Counted from the first letter of the stretch, positions 21,984 to 31,762 are shown. The stretch is 64,000 nucleotides of DNA from Demequina sediminis (GCF_030296675.1 NZ_AP027736.1:868001-932000), one strand, 5' to 3'. Numbers and translations are program-made. The notes: generated by a model not told the origin, from the letters alone.

Positions 21984-23471
21984 CTAGTTGCCGGTGAGCT
22001 TCTCGCGCAGCGCGGCCAGACGCTCGTCCGAGGCGAGCGTGCCGCCGTCGGTCGTCGACTCCTCCTGCGAGGAGTACGAGGTCGGGCCGTCGGCCTTGCG
22101 GCCACCCTTGGCGGCACGCGGCGCCGCGGGGGCGGCAACCTCGGCCTCGGCGGCGGCGGCGTCCTGCTTGAGGACGAACGCCTTGTGCGCCTCCCAGCGC
22201 TCGTGCGCCTTGGCGTACTCGGCCTCCCAGGCCTCGCGCTGCTCCTCGAAGCCCTCGCGCCACTCCTGGGTCTCCGGGTCGAAGCCCTCGGGGTACTTGT
22301 AGTTCCCCTGAGCGTCGTACTCGGCCGTCATGCCGTAGAGCGCGGGGTCGAAGTCCTCGCCCTGCGGGTCGACACCCTCGTTGGCCTGCTTGATGGACAG
22401 CGAGATGCGGCGACGCTCAAGGTCGATGTCGATGATCTTGACGAAGACGTCCTCATCGGCCGACACGACCTGCTCGGGCAGCTCGACGTGGCGAAGCGCC
22501 AGCTCGGAGATGTGCACCAGGCCCTCGATGCCCTCGAACACGCGCACGAACGCGCCGAACGGGACGAGCTTGGTGACCTTGCCCGGGACGATCTGGCCGA
22601 TCGCGTGGGTGCGGGCGTAGACCGCCCACGGGTCCTCCTGCGTCGCCTTGAGCGACAGCGAAACGCGCTCGCGGTCCATCTCGACGGTGAGGACCTCGAC
22701 CTCGACCTCCTGGCCGACCGAGACGACCTCGGAGGGGTGGTCGATGTGCTTCCAGGACAGCTCGGAGACGTGCACGAGGCCGTCCACGCCGCCCAGGTCC
22801 ACGAACGCACCGAAGTTGACGATCGAGGAGACGACACCCTTGCGGACCTGTCCCGGCGCGAGCGCGGTGAGGAACGACGAGCGCACCTCGGACTGGGTCT
22901 GCTCGAGGAACGCACGACGCGACAGCACCACGTTGTTGCGGTTCTTGTCGAGCTCGATGATCTTCGCCTCGATGGCCTGGCCGATGTACGGGGCCAGGTC
23001 ACGCACGCGACGCATCTCCACCAGCGAGGCGGGCAGGAAGCCGCGCAGGCCGATGTCGACGATCAGGCCGCCCTTGACGACCTCGATGACGGTGCCGGAG
23101 ACGACTCCGTCCTCCTCCTTGACCTTCTCGATCGAGCCCCAGGCACGCTCGTACTGCGCGCGCTTCTTGGACAGGATCAGGCGCCCCTCCTTGTCCTCCT
23201 TGGTGAGGACCAGAGCCTCGATGGTGTCGCCGACGTTGACGACCTCATCCGGGTTGGCGTCGTGACGGATCGACAGCTCGCGCGAAGGAATCACGCCTTC
23301 GGTCTTGTAACCGATGTCGAGCAGGACCTCGTCGCGGTCGACCTTGACGATGGTGCCTTCAACAAGGTCGCCGTCGTCGAAGTTCTTGATGGTCGCGTCA
23401 ACGGCCGCGAGGAAATCCTCAGCAGTTCCGATGTCGTTGACGGCGATGATGGAGGGGGTGGATACGGACAT
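21984..23471 (-). CDS. rpsA: 30S ribosomal protein S1
   Basis: RNA-binding ribosomal protein that helps mRNA docking. The 495 residues are the actinobacterial form with four S1 domains (about residues 35-105, 123-188, 209-278 and 294-364), followed by an acidic, Ala-rich tail ending in LAALREKLTGN. Strong matches include VKVDRDEVLLDIGYKTEGVIPSREL cut as two motifs, NFGAFVDLGGVDGLVHVSEL and VPFGAFVRVFEGIEGLVHIS. ATG 23471 agrees with homologues, but there is no Shine-Dalgarno. Instead the bases just before it read acctcctta, the anti-SD sequence. Confidence 0.98.
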   Translation of the reverse strand: MSVSTPSIIAVNDIGTAEDFLAAVDATIKNFDDGDLVEGTIVKVDRDEVLLDIGYKTEGVIPSRELSIRHDANPDEVVNVGDTIEALVLTKEDKEGRLILSKKRAQYERAWGSIEKVKEEDGVVSGTVIEVVKGGLIVDIGLRGFLPASLVEMRRVRDLAPYIGQAIEAKIIELDKNRNNVVLSRRAFLEQTQSEVRSSFLTALAPGQVRKGVVSSIVNFGAFVDLGGVDGLVHVSELSWKHIDHPSEVVSVGQEVEVEVLTVEMDRERVSLSLKATQEDPWAVYARTHAIGQIVPGKVTKLVPFGAFVRVFEGIEGLVHISELALRHVELPEQVVSADEDVFVKIIDIDLERRRISLSIKQANEGVDPQGEDFDPALYGMTAEYDAQGNYKYPEGFDPETQEWREGFEEQREAWEAEYAKAHERWEAHKAFVLKQDAAAAEAEVAAPAAPRAAKGGRKADGPTSYSSQEESTTDGGTLASDERLAALREKLTGN

Positions 23472-23482
23472 TAAGGAGGTGC
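23472..23482 (-). promoter_or_regulatory. Anti-Shine-Dalgarno-like rpsA leader
   Basis: On the rpsA strand the eleven bases directly before the ATG are gcacctcctta, identical over nine bases to the 3' end of 16S rRNA (cacctcctt). The complementary strand therefore shows a perfect aaggaggtg. The rpsA mRNA has no SD of its own here. The element may pair with an upstream SD-like stretch or reflect S1-dependent, SD-independent initiation; this is inference. Confidence 0.45.
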
Positions 23483-23624
23483 TCCGATGGACAGGGAATC
23501 GTATGGATAGGAATGACCGGGCGCGCGGGCGCGCCAGACCACCCGAAATCCTACCTCTTCACACCGTCCAGGCACAATGCGACGCGCCCGGCCACGCGAC
23601 TCGCGCGGGACCGGGCGCGAGACA

Positions 23625-24647
23625 TCACAGCCCGCGGGCAGCCGCCAACAGCTCCTCGGGAACCCACTTGGTCTTGCCCATCATCGTCTCGAAGGGCTCG
23701 AGCACGACCTTCTCGCCCTGCTGCGCGGTGAACTTGTGCGTCTCACCGGCGACGATGCCGTCGATCGCGGCCACGCCCATCCGGGTGCCCAGCAGGCGGT
23801 CCGCAGCCGTCGGCACGCCGCCACGCTGGACGTAGCCGAGCACCGTGAGGCGCGTCGAGAAGCCGGTGGCCGCCTCGATCGCCTTCGTGACCTCGTGACC
23901 GATCGAGCCGGCGATCGGGTTGCCCTTGGCGTCGAGGGTGGCCTTGCCCTCCCAGCGCGAGCCCTCGGCGGGAACCGCGCCCTCGGCGACGGCCACGATC
24001 GAGAAGTTCTTGTAGCGGTGACGGTGCTTGATGCGCTTGGCGATCACATCGATGTCGAAGGGCTCCTCGGGCGCGAGGATGATGTCCGCTCCGCCAGCGA
24101 TACCGGCGGTGACGGCGATCCAGCCGGAGTGGCGGCCCATGAGCTCGACCACCATGACGCGGTTGTGCGACTCCGCCGTCGAGTGGAGGCGGTCGATCGC
24201 CTCCGTGGCCACCGACACCGCGGTGTCGAAGCCGATCGCGGCGTCCGTGCCGACCACGTCGTTGTCGATGGTCTTGGGAATGCCGATCACGGGCACGCCC
24301 AGCGCCTGCGAGACCTTGCCCGCGGCCTTGAGAGTTCCGTCTCCGCCGATGCAGATGAAGCCGTCCAGCTTCTCGTTCTCGAACGTGTCCTTAACGGCCT
24401 CCATGCCGCCCTCGACCTTGTGCGGGTGGCACCGGGCCGTGCCGAGCATCGTCCCCCCGTGCACGAGGATGCCCGATACGTCGTCACGGGTCAGCGGCTT
24501 GGCGTCGCCGTCGATGACGCCCTGCCAGCCGTTGTTAAACCCGACGATCGAGCACCCGAGTTCCGAGGTACCCCGCTTGACGACGGCACGAATCGCCGCG
24601 TTCAGTCCGGGGCAGTCCCCGCCTCCAGTGAGAAGTCCGATGCGCAT
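23625..24647 (-). CDS. pfkA: 6-phosphofructokinase
   Basis: Phosphorylates fructose 6-phosphate in glycolysis. The 340 residues are full length for the actinobacterial group. Signatures are GLLTGGGDCPGLNAAIR at the N-terminus, IGGDGTLKAA (GGDGT at residues 101-105), PKTIDNDV (from 124), MGRHSGWIA and LGYVQRGG. Glycine in GGDGT with lysine in PKTIDND is the combination described for ATP-dependent Group III enzymes, whereas PPi-dependent enzymes have aspartate in place of that glycine. It lies 10 bp after polA. Confidence 0.96.
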   Translation of the reverse strand: MRIGLLTGGGDCPGLNAAIRAVVKRGTSELGCSIVGFNNGWQGVIDGDAKPLTRDDVSGILVHGGTMLGTARCHPHKVEGGMEAVKDTFENEKLDGFICIGGDGTLKAAGKVSQALGVPVIGIPKTIDNDVVGTDAAIGFDTAVSVATEAIDRLHSTAESHNRVMVVELMGRHSGWIAVTAGIAGGADIILAPEEPFDIDVIAKRIKHRHRYKNFSIVAVAEGAVPAEGSRWEGKATLDAKGNPIAGSIGHEVTKAIEAATGFSTRLTVLGYVQRGGVPTAADRLLGTRMGVAAIDGIVAGETHKFTAQQGEKVVLEPFETMMGKTKWVPEELLAAARGL

Positions 24648-24657
24648 GCCACCAACC

Positions 24658-27326
24658 CTAGTGTCCAGCGGTGCGCCAGTCAGCGCCCGTTCCGACGTTG
24701 ACCTCGAGAGGAACGCTGAGATCGCCTGCGGCGTGCATCTCCTCCCTGAGAATGTTCTCGACGGCGTCCTGCTCCCCCGCTGCCGTCTCGATCACGAGTT
24801 CATCATGCACCTGAAGTACCTGCCGGGATGCCAGACCTTCGTCCCTCAAACGGCGCTCAACTCCGAGCATCGCGCGCTTGATGAGGTCCGCCGCGGAGCC
24901 CTGAATGGGCGCGTTGAGCGCCATCCGCTCCGCGATGTCCCTGCGCTGACGGTTGGTCGAGGTGAGGTCGGGGATGTAGCGCCTGCGGCCAAAGATGGTC
25001 TCGGTGTAGCCGTCCGCCCGCGCCTGCTCGACGACCGACCTGAGGTAGTCGCGCACGGCGCCGAATCGCGAGAAGTAGTCGTCCATGAGCGCCTGGGCCG
25101 CGCCCACCGGAAGCCCCAGCTGCCGCGCGAGGCCAAAGGACGACAGCCCGTACGCGAGCCCGTAGGACATCGCCTTGACCTGGGAGCGCATCTCGGGGCT
25201 CACGTCCTCCGGAGCCACGCCGAACACGCGTGAACCCACGAAGCGGTGGAGGTCCTCCCCCGCGGCAAACGCCTCGACCAGCGCGGCGTCGCCCGACAGG
25301 TGGGCCATGATCCGCATCTCGATCTGCGAGTAGTCCGCCGTCACGAGCGTGTCGAAGCCCTCGCCGACGACGAAGGCCTCGCGGATGCGGTGCCCCTCCG
25401 CCGTGCGGACGGGGATGTTCTGCAGATTGGGATCCTTCGAGCTGAGGCGGCCCGTCGCGGCCACCACCTGGGAGAACGTGGTGTGGATGCGGCCGTCCGG
25501 CTGCACGGCCTGAGCCAGCGTCTCGATGATCTGCGACAGCTTCGAGGCGTCGCGGTGAGCCAGCAGCGCGGTGAGGAACGGGTGGGGCGCCTTCTCGCTG
25601 AGATCGTGAAGGGACGATGCGTCGGTCGAGTAGCCCGTCTTGATCTTCTTGGTCTTGGGCATGCCGAGGCGCTCGAACAGCACCTCCTGAAGCTGCTTGG
25701 GCGACCCCAGATTGACGCGCTCGCCGCCCAGGGCGTCGTACGCATCCTCGGCCGCGCGGTCGGCTCGAGCGCGCGCCTCGTCGGCGAGCGTCGACAGGTG
25801 CGCCCTGTCGACGGCCATGCCCGCATGCTCCATGCGCGCGAGGACCGTGATGAGGGGAATCTCGAGCTCGCGATAGAGCGCGCCCATGCCGCGTTCGTCG
25901 ACCATGGGCTCGAGGACGCCCGCGAGGGTTCTCACGTGTGCGGCGCGCTCACCTGCCCGCTGGCCGGCGTGGTGCGCGCCACCGCCGTCGAGGCCGAGGT
26001 CGAGTTCTCCTGCGGTCGGCCCCGACTCGAGGGCGAGACCCAGGTGACGCTGGAGGATCTGTTCGAGCTCGAATCCACGCTGGTCGGGGTTGACCAGGAA
26101 GGCGGCGATCTGGGTGTCGCCCGCGATTCCCGCCAGCTCCCACCCGCGCGCCGTGAGCGCGTGCCACCCGTCCTTGGCACCGTGAAGGACCTTCGCGATG
26201 TTCGGGTCGGCGAGCCACGCACCGAGGGTCGACTCGTCCTCGGGTGAGAGGTCGGCAAGATCGACGCCCCAGGCGGCGTCCGCGGCATCGGCGGCGCCCA
26301 GCGCCCAGGCATCGGCGTCGACGCCGCCGCGACCGTCCACGTGTAGCGCGACGGTGCCCGTCATCGCGGCGATCGCCGCGACGGCGCCCGCGGTCTGCAC
26401 CACGACCGGGGGTGCGGTCTCGGGACTGGCCTCCCCGGCATCGGTCGCCAGCGGCAGGAGCTTGTCGCGCAGCGTGCGGAACTGCAGCGCGTCGCAGACC
26501 TCGTGAATCGCGGCCGCGTCCGCGCCGGGATACTCGAGATCCGCGAGCGGGACGGCGACCTCGAGATCCGTGAGCAGGTGGTTGAGCTCCCTGTTGAGGC
26601 GCACCTGCTCGAGGTGCGCGCGCAGGCTCTCCCCGCCTTCCCGGGGACGTCGTCGGCGCTGTTGAGGATCCCCTCGAGCCCGCCGTAGACCCCGATCCAC
26701 TTCGCGGCGGTCTTGGGGCCCACCCCCGGAACACCGGGAAGGTTGTCGCTCGTCTCACCGACCAATGCGGCGAGGTCGGGATACTGGCCGGGGTCGACGC
26801 CGTACTTCTCGCGCACCGCGTCGGGCGTGAAGCGCACCAGGTCGGAGACGCCCTTGCGCGGATACAGCAGCGTGACGTCGCCGTTGACGAGCTGAATCGT
26901 GTCCCGGTCTCCCGACACGACGAGCACGCGCATGCCGGCCTCGTGGCCCAGCCGCGCATACGTCGCGAGCAGGTCATCCGCCTCGTAGTTGGGCTTGTCG
27001 ACCGCCGGCACCCTGAGGGCCCCCAGCACCTCGCGAATGAGCGGGACCTGCGGCTCGAACTCGGGCGGCGTGGCGTCGCGGGTGCCCTTGTACGAGGGAA
27101 GACGTTCGGTGCGGAAGGTGCCGCCCGGGAGGTCGAAGGCGACCGCGACGTGCGTGGGCTCGTGCTCCCGCAGGAGCGTCGCGAGCATCGTCGTGAAGCC
27201 GTAGACCGCGTTGGTCGGCACCCCTGTCGAGGTTGCGAAGTTCTCCACCGGAAGGCCAAAGAAGGCGCGGAACGCCATCGATAGACCGTCGACCAGCAGG
27301 AGTGTTCCCTTGGTGGATTCGCTCAC
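24658..27326 (-). CDS. polA: DNA polymerase I (one-base frameshift as read)
   Basis: Fills gaps and removes RNA primers. The 5'-3' exonuclease domain (LLLVDGLSMAFRAFFGLP, YEADDLLAT, VSGDRDTIQLV, GVPGVGPKTAAKW) is in one frame, and the remainder, with the polymerase motifs (DYSQIEMRIMAHLSGD, KAMSYGLAYGLS, RRRYIPDL, VHDELVIE), is in another. The break is in the CCCC run 26631-26634; one added base joins DVPGKAG to ESLRAHLEQVRLNREL and gives 889 residues. The 3'-5' exonuclease module lacks the DxE of motif I (VALHVDGRGG in its place), so proofreading is unlikely. GTG 27326 is the start, only 18 bp from the divergent thioesterase ATG. Confidence 0.96.
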
Positions 27327-27344
27327 AGATGCCAACCTATCCCT

Positions 27345-27761
27345 ATGTCTGACGCCGATGTCGCCGCCGCCGCGCCCTCCGATGGGCTCATCGCCCGGAT
27401 GGGCATCACCATTGTGGAGGTCACCGCAGACACCGCCGTCGGGACCATGCCGGTCGCCGGCAACACCCAGCCCTACGGCCTTCTCCACGGCGGGGCATCG
27501 GCTGTCCTCGCGGAGTCGCTCGGGTCGCTTGCGGCGATGGCGCACGTCGCGACCGTCGACCCCGAGGGCATCGCGGTGGGGGTCGACCTGTCCATCACTC
27601 ACGTGCGCAGCGCGCGTTCCGGGGTCGTGACCGGCACCGCGACGGCGATTCACCGGGGCCGCACCGTGGCGGTTTACGGCGTTCGAATCGTGAATGAACG
27701 AGGCGAAATCGTCTCCGAAGCGCGACTGACGTGCGCGATTCGTGCTCGGCGTGCCACATGA
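27345..27761 (+). CDS. Hotdog-fold acyl-CoA thioesterase (PaaI-like)
   Basis: Predicted to hydrolyse an acyl- or aryl-CoA; substrate unknown. The 138 residues show the PaaI/DUF4442-type pattern: MPVAGNTQPYGLLHGGASAVLAE with the LHGG motif and a downstream catalytic-type glutamate, then GVDLSITHVRSARSGVVTG and TVAVYGVRIVNERGEIVSEAR. It starts at ATG 27345, 18 bp from the polA start on the other strand. In many actinomycetes such a thioesterase sits next to polA. Confidence 0.85.
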   Translation: MSDADVAAAAPSDGLIARMGITIVEVTADTAVGTMPVAGNTQPYGLLHGGASAVLAESLGSLAAMAHVATVDPEGIAVGVDLSITHVRSARSGVVTGTATAIHRGRTVAVYGVRIVNERGEIVSEARLTCAIRARRAT

Positions 27762-27816
27762 ACGAAACATGTCTGCGATAGGTTGACCCGCAACCTTGAC
27801 CTTGAGAGGGGCATCC

Positions 27817-28886
27817 GTGCTGGCGACTCTTGACCGACGAGCCCTGCTGAGAGCAGCGCTCGTCCTCACGATCGCGGTGGCAGGCGCCATCGCGGTCCTT
27901 GCAATGGGGGCGTGGCCGAGGCCACCACCCCCGACCCCGAGGTGGCAACCACCGCCACTGGAGGCGGGACCAACCTGCTGCTCCAGAACCTCTTCAACGG
28001 CGTCGTCTTTGGCCTGCTGCTGGCACTAGCCTCAGTGGGCCTTTCGCTTATCTACGGCACCACCGCGCTGAGCAACTTCGCTCACGGCGAGATGGTGACG
28101 TTCGGCGCGGTGCTGACGTGGTTCCTCGCGACGCCCCAACCCGTGACCGTGCCCCTGGTGCCGGTTGAGTTCCACATCGGGTTGCCTCTCATCCCTGCCG
28201 CCCTGCTCGCGATCGCGATCTCGGCCGCACTCGGCTGGGTGCAGGACAAGGTCGTGTGGAGCCAGCTCCGGCGCCGCAGGGTGGGCCTGGTCCAGCAGAT
28301 GATCGTGAGCATCGGCCTCTCGCTCGCGCTCGTGAACTTCATCCAGTGGTGGATCGGCGGCCGGCCCGTGCGACTCACGACCTCGATCGACCCCCGCGTT
28401 CAGTACGGGCCCATTTCGGTCGGCAACGTCACGCTCATCTCGATGGCGATCGCGATCACCGCGCTCTTGGGCGTCGCGTTCTTCCTGCAGCGCACCCGCC
28501 TGGGGCGCGCGACCCGCGCGGTCTCGGACAACCCGGCCCTGGCATCGGCCTCGGGCATCAAGGTCGACTCGATCATCCGCATCGTGTGGGTGATGGCCGC
28601 GGGGCTCGCGGCCCTGGGCGGCATCCTGCTCGCGCTGTACCAGCAGGGATTCTCGTTCGACGACGGCACACGGCTGCTGCTCATGATGTTCGCCGCCGTC
28701 ACGCTGGGCGGGCTCGGCCATCCCTACGGTGCGCTCGTCGGCTCTCTCGTCATCGGCATCGTCGCGGAGGTCTCGACGGTCTGGCTCCCGCCGGACCTCA
28801 AGTTCGCGACAGCGCTCGGCATCCTCATCATCGTGCTGCTGGTACGCCCGCAGGGCATCCTCGGCAAGGCGGAAAGGGTCGGCTGA
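27817..28886 (+). CDS. livH: Branched-chain amino-acid ABC permease LivH (N-terminal frameshift)
   Basis: First membrane subunit of a LIV-type amino-acid importer. The main frame reads from GTG 27912 (324 residues) with about eight helices and family motifs LSLIYGTTALSNFAHGE, GRATRAVSDNP and TLGGLGHPYGALVG. Upstream, another frame from GTG 27817 with a good gagagggg SD encodes a signal/anchor helix (LLRAALVLTIAVAGAIAVLAMG). One base added to the GGGGG run 27906-27910 fuses the two into 356 residues, an N-terminal helix plus a Thr/Pro-rich linker before the permease. I favour the fused form. Confidence 0.9.
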
Positions 28887-28887
28887 C

Positions 28888-29862
28888 ATGGACATTCTTC
28901 TCGACGTACTTCGCACGGCCATCGCGCCGTCCACCGCGGCCTTTGCGCTCGCGGCGATCGGCCTCAACTTCCACTTTGGCCTCACGGGTCTGCTCAACAT
29001 GGGTCACGCGGGCTTCATGCTGCTCGGCATGTACGGCTTCGCGATCTCGATCCAGCAGGGGTGGCCCATCTGGCTCGCCGTGCTGGTGGGCCTCGCGGCC
29101 GCCGCGATCTTCGGCCTGCTGCTCGGCTGGCCCACGCTCAAGCTCCGCGGTGACTATCTGGCGATCGTGACCATCGCGGCAGCAGAGATGATCAGGTTCC
29201 TCGGGCGCTCGCAGAGCCTCTCGGGGCTCACCGGGGCTTCGAGCGGCATCCGCGGCTCGGACTTCAAGCCGCCCTTCGAGGAACTCTCGCCCTTCCCCGA
29301 CAGCATCGTCCAGATCGGGCCGCTCGAGATGCACGGCTCCCGGTCGTCCTCGTGGTGGCTGACGCTCGTGACCTGGAGCCTCGTCATCATCTTCGCGATC
29401 ATCTACTGGCGCCTCGCCGGCTCGCCCTGGGGCCGCGTGCTCAAGGGCATCCGCGAGGACGAGGACGCCGTGCGTTCGCTCGGCAAGAACGTGTACTCGT
29501 ACAAGATGCAGGCGCTCGTGATCGGCGGCGCGATCGGCGCTCTCGGCGGCATCACGTGGGCCCTGGGCAACTCGGTGCAGCCGGACTCGATGGGACGCCC
29601 CACGACGTTCTGGATCTGGACGCTGCTGCTCCTGGGTGGCGCAGCCACGGTCTTCGGGCCCGTACTCGGTTCGATCCTGTTCTGGTCCGCGCTGACCCTG
29701 GTCAAGAGCGTGGCGTCCGCGGTTCTGCCGCCCGAGGTGCTGGCACCCACCGACCTCGAGCCGTTCTCGCTCGTCCTCGTGGGCGTGACCCTCATGCTGC
29801 TCGTGGTGTTCAGGCCCCAGGGTGTGCTCGGCAACAAGAAGGAGCTGGCGTTCAATGGCTGA
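28888..29862 (+). CDS. livM: Branched-chain amino-acid ABC permease LivM
   Basis: Second membrane subunit of the importer. The 324 residues hold several hydrophobic helices and the LivM-type LNFHFGLTGLLNMGHAGFMLLGMYG, TLKLRGDYLAIVT, SPWGRVLKGIREDEDAVRSLGKN and a conserved RPQGVLG at the end. ATG 28888 comes one base after the livH TGA (28884-28886). The stop overlaps livG by eight bases. An extracellular insertion around residues 105-145 separates the conserved blocks. Confidence 0.93.
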   Translation: MDILLDVLRTAIAPSTAAFALAAIGLNFHFGLTGLLNMGHAGFMLLGMYGFAISIQQGWPIWLAVLVGLAAAAIFGLLLGWPTLKLRGDYLAIVTIAAAEMIRFLGRSQSLSGLTGASSGIRGSDFKPPFEELSPFPDSIVQIGPLEMHGSRSSSWWLTLVTWSLVIIFAIIYWRLAGSPWGRVLKGIREDEDAVRSLGKNVYSYKMQALVIGGAIGALGGITWALGNSVQPDSMGRPTTFWIWTLLLLGGAATVFGPVLGSILFWSALTLVKSVASAVLPPEVLAPTDLEPFSLVLVGVTLMLLVVFRPQGVLGNKKELAFNG

Positions 29863-30697
29863 CAACGCATTCGCCGCCGTGCCGCACGAGGCAGGCGCGC
29901 CCAAGCCCGACGCGATCCTGGTCGCGGACGGCGTCGTGAGGCGCTTTGGAGGCCTCACCGCCGTGAGCGTCGACCACTTCGAGGTGCAGCGCAATTCGAT
30001 CACCGCGCTCATCGGCCCCAACGGCGCAGGCAAGTCGACGTTCTTCAACCTGCTCACCGGATTCGACTTCGCCCAGGAGGGCGAGGGCGTCTTCAACGGT
30101 CGCGCGCTCAAGGGCATGTCCTCGGCCAAGGTCGCACGGGCGGGCATGGTGCGCACCTTCCAGCTCACCAAGGCCCTCAACCGCATGACGGTGATCGAGA
30201 ACATGCGGCTGGGCGCTCAGGCTCAGCCCGGTGAGAACTTCGCACGAGCCTTCGTGCCGCCCCTGTGGCGCGCGCGCGAGCGAGAGATCACGGAGCAGGC
30301 GCATGCGCTGCTCCACCGCTTCAAGCTCTATGAGAAGCGCGACGACTACGCCGGCTCGCTCTCGGGCGGACAGCGCAAGCTCCTCGAGATGGCACGCGCG
30401 CTCATGACCAAGCCTACGATGGTGATGCTCGACGAGCCGATGGCGGGCGTCAACCCCGCGCTGACGGAGTCCCTCCTCGACCACATCGTCGAGCTCAAGG
30501 ACGACGGCATGACGGTGCTCTTTGTCGAGCACGACATGCACATGGTGCGGCGCATCTCCGACTGGGTGGTGGTGATGGCCGAGGGCCGCATCATCGCCGA
30601 GGGCCCGGCGGGCACCGTGATGTCCAACCAGGCGGTGCAGGACGCCTATCTGGGCGCGCACCACGACACCGATCTCTTCGAGGAGCGTGAGGCATGA
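29855..30697 (+). CDS. livG: Branched-chain amino-acid ABC ATPase LivG
   Basis: ATP-binding subunit of the importer. The 280 residues show Walker A GPNGAGKST, RTFQLTKALNRMTVIENM (Q-loop region), signature LSGGQRKLLEMARAL, Walker B MVMLDEPMAGVNP and the switch histidine in VLFVEHDMHMV. ATG 29855 overlaps the livM stop by eight bases, and its TGA overlaps the livF ATG (ATGA), so the whole set is tightly coupled. Confidence 0.95.
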   Translation: MADNAFAAVPHEAGAPKPDAILVADGVVRRFGGLTAVSVDHFEVQRNSITALIGPNGAGKSTFFNLLTGFDFAQEGEGVFNGRALKGMSSAKVARAGMVRTFQLTKALNRMTVIENMRLGAQAQPGENFARAFVPPLWRAREREITEQAHALLHRFKLYEKRDDYAGSLSGGQRKLLEMARALMTKPTMVMLDEPMAGVNPALTESLLDHIVELKDDGMTVLFVEHDMHMVRRISDWVVVMAEGRIIAEGPAGTVMSNQAVQDAYLGAHHDTDLFEEREA

Positions 30698-31422
30698 CCT
30701 CGAATCCCGTGATCCTCCACGCCGACAACCTGATCGCCGGCTACCTTCCCGGCATCAACATCCTCAACGGCTGCTCGATGGAGGTGCGCCAGGGCGAGCT
30801 CATCGGAATCATCGGTCCCAACGGCGCCGGCAAGTCGACCTTCCTCAAGGCGCTCTTTGGCCTCGTCCCGGTGCGCGACGGGTCCGTCACCCTCGCGGGT
30901 GAGGACATCACCAACCTGCGTGCCGACCAGCTGGTGAGCCGCGGCGTGGGCTTCGTGCCTCAGACCAACAACGTGTTCCCCTCGCTCACCATCGAAGAGA
31001 ACCTCGAAATGGGCGCATACAGGGCGCACAAGAGCTTCAAGAAGCAGCTCGAGAGGATCGGCGACCTCTTCCCCGTGCTCATCGAGCGGCGCCACCAGCG
31101 CGCCGGCTCGCTGTCCGGCGGCGAGCGCCAGATGGTCGCGATGGCACGCGCGCTCATGATGGACCCGCAGGTGCTGCTCCTCGACGAGCCCAGCGCCGGC
31201 CTGTCCCCCGTCCGCCAGGACGAGACGTTCGTGCGCACGCGCGACATCAACCGCACGGGTGTCACGGTCATCATGGTCGAGCAGAATGCCCGTCGCTGCC
31301 TGCAGATCTGCGACCGCGGCTACGTTCTCGATCAGGGCACGTCCGCGTACACCGCCACCGGCCAGGAACTGCTCAAGGACCCCAAGGTGATCGAGCTGTA
31401 TCTGGGCACGCTCGGCGCGTAG
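30694..31422 (+). CDS. livF: Branched-chain amino-acid ABC ATPase LivF
   Basis: Second ATPase of the importer. The 242 residues carry Walker A GPNGAGKST, VPQTNNVFPSLTIEENL, signature LSGGERQMVAMARAL, Walker B VLLLDEPSAGLSP and an H-loop-type position where IMVEQNARR is found; LivF proteins normally have Gln-Asn here. It is the last gene of livHMGF. Two hairpins follow before the convergent receptor gene. Confidence 0.95.
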   Translation: MTSNPVILHADNLIAGYLPGINILNGCSMEVRQGELIGIIGPNGAGKSTFLKALFGLVPVRDGSVTLAGEDITNLRADQLVSRGVGFVPQTNNVFPSLTIEENLEMGAYRAHKSFKKQLERIGDLFPVLIERRHQRAGSLSGGERQMVAMARALMMDPQVLLLDEPSAGLSPVRQDETFVRTRDINRTGVTVIMVEQNARRCLQICDRGYVLDQGTSAYTATGQELLKDPKVIELYLGTLGA

Positions 31423-31453
31423 CGCGCACGCTGCCTCGGGAACCCACCAACGG

Positions 31454-31481
31454 TGCCCGCCCCGCTTCGGCCGGGCGGGCA
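31454..31481 (+). terminator. Terminator after livF
   Basis: Perfect 9-bp stem tgcccgccc (31454-31462) and gggcgggca (31473-31481) with a 10-base loop, 31 bases past the livF stop. Confidence 0.75.
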
Positions 31482-31706
31482 TCGTCGTGTGCGCGCGTCC
31501 TGGGCTGCCGTGCTGCCGCCATGACGCCGCGTCGCCGCGCCGCCCCCTCCTGCGCAAGTCACACATCTGGCGACCGGTATCTCCGGATCCCCGTTCAGCG
31601 CGGCCACACCCGTCGCCAACGGTGTGACTTCCGCACAACGGGGCGGCGACGGGCGCGGAGGACAGACCACCCGGCCACGCGCCCAGGTCCCCCAGGCACA
31701 GCACAA

Positions 31707-31731
31707 CGGCCCCCGACCGAAGCCGGGGCCG
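31707..31731 (-). terminator. Terminator after livJ
   Basis: Stem cggcccc (31707-31713) and ggggccg (31725-31731), about 30 bases beyond the livJ stop. Confidence 0.65.
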
Positions 31732-31762
31732 CCGCGCGAATGAACTGTGAGAACCGCTCAGA

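Larger units (their letters stand above)
31423..31762. other. 340-bp intergenic region between convergent livF and livJ
   Basis: No credible gene is visible; short overlapping frames here lack codon bias and signals. It holds two hairpins (31454-31481 and 31707-31731), one positioned to end each transcript. Confidence 0.7.

Noticed and set aside
23487-23510. Short plus-strand leader peptide after the perfect aaggaggtg opposite rpsA
   Set aside because: The frame is only seven codons and the SD-like sequence is the complement of the rpsA leader; no downstream gene on that strand.
31423-31762. Small genes between livF and livJ
   Set aside because: Candidate frames overlap terminators and lack ribosome-binding sites and similarity.
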